DNA from: Vigna angularis
Lineage: Eukaryota > Streptophyta > Magnoliopsida > Fabales > Fabaceae
Direction of reading: 5' to 3'
Assembly: GCF_016808095.1 (NCBI RefSeq)
Contig: NC_068971.1
Span: 5,592,501 to 5,656,500, forward strand
Length of the DNA stretch: 64,000 nt
The notes under the pieces were generated by a model that ran no database searches, was not told the origin of the DNA, and saw only the letters and a list, made by a program, of their open reading frames with translations. A program made the position numbers and the translations under genes. Shown one piece after another: positions 56,174 to 64,000 of the stretch (the first letter of the stretch is position 1; each line of letters opens with the position of its first letter).

Positions 56174-57630
56174 TAATAATATACTAGTCATTATATATTA
56201 TATATTGCTTATGTAATTTATTTCTAATAAGTACTTGCTTTCTTCTATATTTCAATTATTTTTGTTCTTTCTATTTAATTTACTTTCATGATATAATGAT
56301 TTCTTTATTCCTTAATTTATTTATATTTTTTATTCATTTTTTCTTCAATTATATACTAGTTCTTATGTTTATTTTGTTTATGTTTTTTCTCCAATTGTTT
56401 AAAGTCGTTCTTTTATATTTTTTATTTTGCATTATGTTATAAGACATTGTTTATACATTTTTGTGTTGTTTTATGCTTATTTTTTTTAATTAATTTTATT
56501 CACTATTTTTATTTTGATAAATTAATTTATCATTCAGTCAAACATTTTTAAACCAATATCAGTTAAGTTAACTAATTATTAACTAATTTTGAGGCAGACC
56601 CTTAATAATTCCAAATTATAAAGGTTTACAAAGACTAAAATTTTGTTATTTCTTCAATCTCATTAATAAGTAAATAGATACTTATTAAACAATCCATTTG
56701 CATTCCTTATTGTGTATATCAACCACATTTAATTTTTTCGGTATAATTAAAATATAATTTGTAGTTTTTGTTAACTAATTCGAATCCGTTATTTTGAGTT
56801 TAAGTTTAAAATGATAACAAAAAAAAATCGTAAATTTTGTAAACAATATATATTACTCTTTATAAGGAGTAAAAGTAGTTAGATTGGTTTATTTAAATAT
56901 AATTTTTATAAATATTCAAATATTTATTTAAACAAGATTTTATTCCATATTTAAAAATCTAAATCTTTTTCAAAGTATTATAATTTCCCTTATTCTCTTT
57001 CTCTCTGTCTAAAAACGACTGATATAATAAAATTTGATGTAAATTATTTAAATTATTCTGTTCCAAGTTGGTTTTGCTAGGTCATTTATTGTTAAACATT
57101 TTAGTTTTAATTATAAAAAAAAACATTTATCTTCTGAAGTATAGTTATTTTTCTTCTTTAAGAAAACGTTAAGGATATAAAGATAAAAGCTTGCACGCAT
57201 TCATTTTACAAAACTATCCTTTACAATTTCATATCACACAAGTTATTATAACATAGGAAAAATTTATTGTCTTCTTCTTAAGGAAAAATTACTTATCTCC
57301 CAAAAGAATCTTCGCCATATATTCCTATTGATTACTAATTAAATGATGCTGAAGTAAAAGGAAAAACAATTTCATTAAATAAGACCTAAATCCAACTTCA
57401 AACAGTGTTAATTTTTGTGAAAGATAAACTTATTCAAATCAACTAGGATTATAAATTGTGATTTTAAAAAAATTGTTTTGCAAAAAGGGTAAAGACAGAA
57501 AATAAACTCAATTTTGTTTTGAAACTGTTGTTTGCCATAGTTTGAGACTTGAGTTATTTTAATAACATTGTTGGGAGCATACCTTAAAATTCTGAAAAAA
57601 AGAAAAAAAGAAGGAACATACCTAAGACCT
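56174..57630. other. AT-rich intergenic DNA upstream of ATG4
   Basis: No coding region. The last about 300 bp are likely to include the ATG4 promoter, but no clear TATA box could be chosen among the many A/T runs. Confidence 0.5.
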
Positions 57631-57751
57631 TGAGAGAGAAGAGAGAGGAAGTAGAGTCCCAAACAAGTCTCTTAGCTAAGAGTTTAGGATTGGAATTCTG
57701 TCACAGCTTTTTATCATCTCTGCGTCTTCGCTCACCTACAACCTTAAATTT
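57631..57751 (+). other. 5' non-coding exon of ATG4 (shared with bS21)
   Basis: A GA-rich leader similar to 12811-12935, ending at a GTAAAT donor (57752). The probable 5'-UTR intron reaches the acceptor CTTTCTTCAG at 58675, eight bases before the ATG. Exon limits are inferred. Confidence 0.5.
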
Positions 57752-58682
57752 GTAAATTACCTTTTCCCTCTGTTTTTTTTTTATCTTATTTTCTTTAAAT
57801 TCCCATTGGGCACAAATTAAAAAAATAATTTTTTTATCCCACAATTTGTTTTTTTTTCTTGGTACAACTGCTTTAGTTTATTCCCTGAGCCTTTGATTGA
57901 ATGTCCTGAAACCCATTCAAATTGGGTCTCTCAACAAAATTCCATTCTGGGTTTTGTTTCGTGTTGTTGGTTTGGCTTAATACATTTCTCTCCTTCGAAT
58001 TTCCGAGGCTGATGCATAGTTTGGTATGGATTTTTCAATACATGTGAAGCTCTGGGGAAATTTCAGCATGTGTATTGATATCATTGATTCTTGGCATCGA
58101 TTTATTGTTAGTGTAATGCTTTTTCTCCTGTATTTAAGATATTATGTGGATTTGGGACTCTAACTTTACCTCAAATTTTCTTCTTTTTGTTATTGTTTTG
58201 ATTAGGGGATTGAAGAAGTCGTGAATAGATATTTGTGGTGCTTGGTAGAGGTTACCATAGGTTATTATTCTTATTGTTGTTTGTTTTCTGTCATGATTCC
58301 TGCTTTTATTCTTTCTGGCTTTCTTTCTTTATTCATAATACATTTCTTCTGTCTCCTGATGGAAATAAAGCTTTGTTTCTATCTTTTTAACTATTTGACC
58401 CAACCTGTATCGGCTGTTCCTCGATCATCCCTTTGTGAAATTGTAGAATTCTGAAATGCAGATTATCATGTCTTTGATGGCTGGCTATGGAATGTCTTTG
58501 CTTAAGATTTTTTTTTCTTTTTATGTTCTTTGGTATATCTTTCAACTTTTGTTAGGGCATAGTAATGGGCATGTATTTTGGGAAGTTTCTTTATTTCATT
58601 ATTTACCTTTCTACTAGCAGATATTGGCACCAAACTTGGTTTGCTTCTATGAGCCAATCCTGGTCCTTTCTTCAGCTTCATA

Positions 58683-60786
58683 ATGGTATTGAAGGGTTTA
58701 TGTGAAAGGATTGTTGCTTCGAAATGCACTTCTAAAAGCTCAACCGAGACTGTAGATTCTACTCAGGTGCCTGCTTATTTAAAAGCAGGGTCTAGTGACA
58801 GTAAGTTTCCCAAGGCTTCCTTCTGGTCAAGCATCTTTACATCTGGTTTTTCAGTGGTTGAATCATTTAGTGAATCATCGGCTTCTGAAAAGAAAGCAGT
58901 TCATTCTCGAAGTAGTGGGTGGGCAGCTGCTGTGAGGAAAGTTGTAACCAGTGGTTCAATGAGGAGATTTCATGAGCGTGTACTAGGGTCAAGCAGGACT
59001 GACATTTCAAGTTCTGATGGTGATATATGGCTTCTAGGTGTCTGTCATCAAATTTCACAGCAGGAATCAAGTGGAGGTGTAGATACCAATAATGGATTGG
59101 CATCATTTGAACAAGATTTTTCCTCAAAAATCCTAGTTACCTACCGGAAAGGTCTGATGAGTATGTACTACTTTTTTTCTGGAACATATTAAGATAATAG
59201 ATATTAGACTAACAAATTTTAATATGCGTACTCTATAGGCTTTGATGCTATTGGAGATTCAAAGTATACTAGTGATGTTAATTGGGGCTGTATGCTTCGA
59301 AGCAGTCAGATGCTTGTTGCTCAGGTATTACGTCTACCATTCAACGATTCCTTTTGACAATAGAATTGTAATACAGTACCTTATTATAATCTGTCTTCTT
59401 TCGTCCTGCTTCTGTTGTTTTTCAAAGTGAAGCAACTAATGTGGTTTTCTTGTGGTGTGCAGGCATTACTTTTTCATAAATTAGGTAGATCGTGGAGAAA
59501 ATCTGTTGATAAGGTCAGGTGATTGATATGCAATGTGTTGTTTCAGTAATTGGACTGTTTTTTCTCCTCTACCCTTCTTTTGTTTATCTATTTGAATGTC
59601 TTGTTTTGCCTTGAGATATATTGTACTTGGGTTGACTCATTGTTGTATTTTTTCTATTCCCTTAATTTGCAGCCAGTGGATAAAGAATATTTAAAAATCT
59701 TGCAACTTTTTGGTGATTCAGAGGCTTCTGCCTTTTCTATTCACAATCTTCTTCAAGCTGGTAAAGGTTATGGCCTTGCTGTTGGGTCATGGGTGGGACC
59801 ATATGCCATGTGTCGCACTTGGGAAGTTCTTGCCCGTATCCAGAGGGAGAAAAATGACCTTGGAGAACCACCACTTCCAATGGCTATTTATGTTGTTTCT
59901 GGAGATGAGGATGGGGAACGTGGTGGAGCACCGGTTGTCTGCATTGAAGACGCCTTCAAACACTGTTCTGAGTTTTCAAGGGGCCAAACTGCTTGGACAC
60001 CTCTTCTTTTGTTGGTTCCTTTGGTTCTTGGACTCGATAAAGTCAATCCAAGGTGTGTTACACTTCAAGGTCATTGTTACTATTTAAGTGTTTAACAACT
60101 ATTATGGACAAACCTGATCACTCAGGTAGACTCCTGTAATTATTCATCTCTAACCCTGCAGAAATGATTGTTGGCTTAAACTTAAGCCATTTCTGCATAG
60201 TGATGTAACCCAGATAATTGCTGTCTTTAACTCTCTAAAGATTTAGTATCCAATAAAGATAATAATTAGGTGTAGTAGGTGGTTGTATGCAGTCCCATAA
60301 TTATGGGTAAATTTACCTATATGTTATATGTTTGGCACATGAAGTTTTTAAAACAATGTTTACTGGAGTGCAATCACTGATAGTTGCATGTATAAACTAT
60401 TGTCAGGTATATTCCGTTATTGCACTCGACTTTTAAATTTCCCCAAAGCCTTGGCATCATGGGTGGCAAACCAGGTGCTTCAACATACATTATTGGTGTT
60501 CAGAGTGAAAAGGCATTCTACCTTGATCCACATGATGTTCAGACGGTAAGAAAGTATAAAAATTATGCTTTTTGCACCTTATATACTTTTGAGATTGTGA
60601 AAATTGTATCATATTTCTCAATATGGATTAACTTATTGAATGTATAATTTACTGGCACGCTATGCTTCATCTTGATTTCAAATCTGCTATCAATTACTGA
60701 AAAAAAGCTAGTATTAGATGTTTTTGTGTATTGATATAATAAATGTTTTCTTTTCCACTAAAAAAATATTCTAACTTGTTAATCTT

Positions 60787-60828
<42 letters not shown>

Positions 60829-61845
60829 TATATTTAAGTTTAGAATTCAATGATCTTCCTAAATGTTTTGCAGGAAATAAAACCATGCATAATTTGTTAG
60901 TTATTGTGCCATATTGTGATCTTGAATTTGTAATGGGTAGGCGACAAGGGGATCTTGAACTTTTGGTTACAAGTTGTTGACTATGATATAGGAAAAGGCT
61001 AGTAGAACTCAGTTAAAAATGTAGTTATACTCATATTTTGAGATTGGCAGAGCTTGATATGGTTTTTGGTATGTAGAGGAAATTCGGCTCTCTTTGCCAA
61101 TCTTGAGTTCTTCTAAACAAAATACCAAAAAAGAACCTGTAATCACTGAAAGGAAAGGAAGTGTGCAAACATATGGATCCATGATAACCTAGTTGTTGGG
61201 AGGGAATGAGATTCTTTTTTTTTTCTGTTTAAGTATGACTTCAATCATACAATGTTTAGGTTGTTATTGAGTTGCTGAAGCATTAATAGTTCACTAAGTA
61301 TGTCTGAAATGGTTTTCAGGTAGTTAATATCAGCGGGGATACTCCGGAGCCTAATAGTACTTCATCGTACCATTGCAAGTAGGCTTTATATGAGCATTTG
61401 TTGATTTGATTTTATTCTGTTACCTATAATTCGTTCACTCTGGATTGTCTAAGTTTTTCAATACTCTTATCAGTGTTATGAGGCACATACCCCTAGATTC
61501 AATCGATCCATCCTTGGCTATTGGATTTTACTGCCGAGACAAAGGTTTGCTGGTTACTTTGGCTTAATTTCTTGAGTTCAATAATTATGGCTAATATGTA
61601 AGCTTTCTCATCATCAATGGTGTTTGGCAGATGATTTTGACGATTTCTGCTCCCATGCTTCCAAGCTTGCAGAAGAATCAAACGGGGCACCATTGTTCAC
61701 TGTAGCTAAGTCTCGGAGTTTCTCAAAGCAAGTCTCTAGTAATGATGTCTCAGGTGACAACACCGGATTCGAAGAGGATGCTTTCCTTGGCACCGACCAT
61801 GTTAACGATGCAGGAACCAATGAGGATGATTGGCAACTCTTATAA
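58683..61845 (+). CDS. ATG4: Autophagy cysteine protease ATG4
   Basis: Eight coding exons: 58683-59151, 59239-59324, 59463-59513, 59673-60052, 60407-60545, 61320-61378, 61474-61544 and 61631-61845, all GT-AG and in frame, giving 489 aa (plant ATG4s are about 470-490). ATG4 cleaves the C-terminus of ATG8 to expose the glycine for lipidation, and later delipidates ATG8-PE, in the cytosol at autophagosome membranes. Signatures: GDIWLLGVCHQIS, the catalytic Cys in DVNWGCMLRSSQ (about residue 180), ASAFSIHNLLQAGKGYGLAV and GSWVGPYAMCRTWE, GGAPVVCIED, PQSLGIMGGKPGASTYIIGV, catalytic Asp and His in YLDPHDVQ, and DDFDDFC near the end. The last residues DDWQLL form a canonical ATG8-interacting motif. 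The N-terminal 110 residues are Ser-rich. No lesion seen. Confidence 0.95.
60790..60835. repeat. TA-rich microsatellite in an ATG4 intron
   Basis: Imperfect TA array with TATG and TACA interruptions, in the intron between exons 5 and 6. Confidence 0.9.
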
Positions 61846-63354
61846 ATGCCATTGCCAGACAGAGATTATGACACATATTCAAAGCACTGCGTCAACAAAT
61901 TGTTGCTTGGTTCTCACGGGCCTAATTGCCACTGCATGTTGGGTTGATCTCTGGCATGAGGCTCCCACTCTTCAAACATTGTTTAATAGTCCTGTAGAAA
62001 GTAATTTAAACTCATTATGATTCTTTGGCTTAAATCGTTATGTCCTCATTTGTTTATATAACTAACCAGAATTTGTTGTACATTACAGCAGCTAGTTTGA
62101 TCATATTTGTTGCCTTTACCCCTTTATTGGCTACAAAAATGTAGTGGATAGTACTGTGGGGCTACAAATAAATGGTAGAAAGTAGTTCATGTTGAGATGG
62201 AATGTTTTCTTTAGAAGACATTATAAACTAATCACTTGAGTCCCTTGATATAAACTATGGTTCAAGTTTTCTGCTAGCTGTTCTGCAGTGATGTTGCATT
62301 AGCCACTCATGTGAATGATGAGTATGTGTGTTTGGTTAGACATTTAAGCATCTGTTTCACATGCATTAAGAAATCAAATGTGATTGAAGAAATTTGATGG
62401 ATTTAGGTTTAGCACATTGAACATTTTTATAATCACATCTTATGACATGTCAATAATGCTATCACTTCCATGTGTTGTATTTGGATACTCAAGCCTTTGC
62501 TAGTTAGCTTGTTGGAGATCACTTCAATGGATGTTCTCTCAATTTATAAACTATGTTAGAGGGATTTGAAATGATAATATAGTTATGAATCACCTGGGTT
62601 ACATAGTTTGACTTTCAACCGAATCTAATGGTTAAATTATAGTAACTAAGTCTCTCTAATGAACTTATCAATGACAAAAATATCTGAATAATTTGATCAG
62701 GAAAAATCAAAGTTCCAAACACAGGTAAAGCTTTCCTTTGAAGTGTTTTGCCACTTGCAGAAAATCTGAATAAGCGAATATATTCTGTCAAGCATTTGTG
62801 AAATAATGCATCATGTGCTGATAAAGTAAAATCAAATGTGTACCTCTTTATTATATTCCAATGACTCAAATTAGCACAAGCCAGCTAATTAAACTGCTAG
62901 TAAGCAACGCCATATGGAATGGTGGATTTGTTCAATTTGAGCTTAGCAAATTAGAAATGATAATAGTATTCAAAGATACACAGAAGAAATAAGGACAAGA
63001 ATAAGATGATAGTAAAATGATTCAAATGTGTTTATATTTTAAAAGATAATATCATGTCACTCTTAATGTATAAACAGGGTATAAAATAATTTTAGGTTAA
63101 TATAGTTTTTCTAAACATAATTAAAGTGAAAAGATTTTTAATTTAATACTGAGTTTTCAAAATAAATTATTGAATTAAAATTGTTTGAATAGTATAATAG
63201 TTTCTAGGATTATACTGGTACAATAATGTAATCATGCATATCTGAATGTACATACTCTTATTTAATCTCCCACTTTTTTTCAATATTTCTCTGATTTCTT
63301 TTTCGTGAAATATTGTTACATTATATAAACACTTATACTCTGGAACATCATATA

Positions 63355-63356
<2 letters not shown>
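61846..63356. other. ATG4 3' UTR and intergenic DNA
   Basis: The first about 300 bp are the probable ATG4 3' UTR. The rest is AT-rich with no recognised gene or repeat family. Confidence 0.5.

Positions 63357-63402
<46 letters not shown>
63357..63402. repeat. (ATT)n microsatellite
   Basis: About 15 uninterrupted trinucleotide units immediately upstream of the Cassandra LTR. Confidence 0.95.
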
Positions 63403-63406
<4 letters not shown>

Positions 63407-63423
63407 CTTAATCAAGAGAATTT

Positions 63424-63713
63424 TGTGACATCCGGGCACTGACGAGGGCGGGGAGTGACGCCTGTGCAAGAGACATGGTGCAGGGGGCACAGACAAGGAA
63501 CGACTCCTGGCAGCTTGGGGTGGAAGGGGTACATGGACGAATCGAACATACACCGGAATGAGAGGGATCTGGAGACTGTATAGGTATGGGACTATACGGT
63601 TGAAGGATAGTTTAAAGGGATTGATTTGGCTACTCATATCACCAAATGCATTTGCTTTTCGGTAGCCTAACTCATAAGAACTCCATAGTTAAGCGTGCTT
63701 AGCTTGGAGTAAT
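63424..63713 (+). mobile_element. Truncated Cassandra (TRIM) LTR with 5S rRNA sequence
   Basis: Starts TGTGACATCCGGGCACTGAC. From about 63,621 it contains a 5S rRNA-like domain: CTAACTCATAAGAACTCCATAG, followed by box A AGTTAAGCGTGCTT at 63687-63700 and a GGAGTA intermediate element. Cassandra elements are non-autonomous terminal-repeat retrotransposons in miniature whose LTRs carry a 5S-derived RNA polymerase III promoter. The sequence stops matching right after GGAGTAAT, before box C (GGGTGACCTCCTGGGAAG in 5S). No PBS or second LTR is present, so this is a broken copy. Confidence 0.8.
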
Positions 63714-64000
63714 TAGTTTTTAACTATTACAAATTTGAATACTTTTTAACTAGTTTGTATTAATATTTTGTAAAATATTAAGTACTTAAAATATTTCTAT
63801 TCTATAATTAAGTTTTTATCATTTTTTTTTAATTTGGTGACTTGTTTATTGTCATAACTATCGTCACCTTGTTTATTTGTGTTCTCTTATTCATAAAATA
63901 TGAGATTTTGTAATTAATGTAAAATAATATAAAATTCTAATTAATATGAAATGATAAATGATTTTTATTATTTTCATTAAAGATAGTAAAGATTGTCCCT
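63714..64000. other. AT-rich end of window
   Basis: No gene or repeat identified in the remaining about 290 bp. Confidence 0.5.

Noticed and set aside
59242..59645. ORFs extending across ATG4 introns
   Set aside because: They read through intron sequence. The spliced frame is fully consistent with the ATG4 family.
1..64000. CRISPR arrays, bacterial operons, prophage or tRNA genes
   Set aside because: All repeats found are microsatellites, retroelement arrays or segmental copies; there are no regularly spaced short repeats with unique spacers. No tRNA cloverleaf was noticed, and the gene structure is plant nuclear throughout.

Overview
This is nuclear DNA from a flowering plant. The genes have canonical GT-AG introns, the intergenic DNA is very AT-rich, and a large share of the window is plant LTR retrotransposons and MULE-type DNA transposons. 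Gene content (ATG4, an organellar bS21, an mTERF, a long PPR protein, PRA1 proteins, a CUE/Smr protein) is eudicot-like. The repeats, notably a Cassandra LTR carrying 5S rRNA sequence and a MULE with 'TTAAA...TTTGTCCC'-type termini, make a legume likely; this is inference from memory of such repeats, not a database match.

Layout, left to right. 0-11.5 kb is gene-poor and holds a solo LTR (2320-4071) split by a small MULE with a perfect 9-bp target duplication. At 11.5 kb there is an orphan first exon of a phytocyanin. 12.8-14.35 kb is a complete gene for a mitochondrial-type ribosomal protein bS21. 15.2-16.7 kb (minus strand) is a two-exon mTERF gene. 16,900-26,098 is a complete, very young Ty3/gypsy element of the Tat lineage in minus orientation. 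It has near-identical LTRs, a 5-bp TSD, one uninterrupted gag-pol ORF, a 50-bp tandem array, and an intron-containing ORF on the opposite strand. 26.5-35.1 kb is a dead Ty1/copia element whose integrase region is split by a 2.5-kb LTR. 36.1-38.1 kb (minus) is an intronless PPR gene. 40.2-46.9 kb holds two convergent PRA1 paralogues around a five-exon gene of unknown function that I reconstructed by splicing. 48.0-51.1 kb (minus) is a four-exon CUE + DUF1771 + Smr gene. 53-56.2 kb is repeats: an LTR, then a MULE carrying a transposase N-terminal fragment and a MITE insertion. 57.6-61.85 kb is a complete eight-coding-exon ATG4 protease gene. At 63.4 kb there is a truncated Cassandra LTR.

The genes do not form a pathway; they are independent housekeeping loci. 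The most notable structural result is that three parts of the bS21 locus recur in the window. Its 5' non-coding exon resembles that of ATG4 45 kb away. Its intron plus last exon recur as an inverted pseudogene fragment at 35.09-35.75 kb, into which the copia element inserted. Its 3' flank recurs in direct orientation at 35.75-35.98 kb. The other strong observations are the substituted RT catalytic aspartate in the otherwise intact young Tat element and that element's opposite-strand gene. Alignments were made by eye, so percentage identities are not given.
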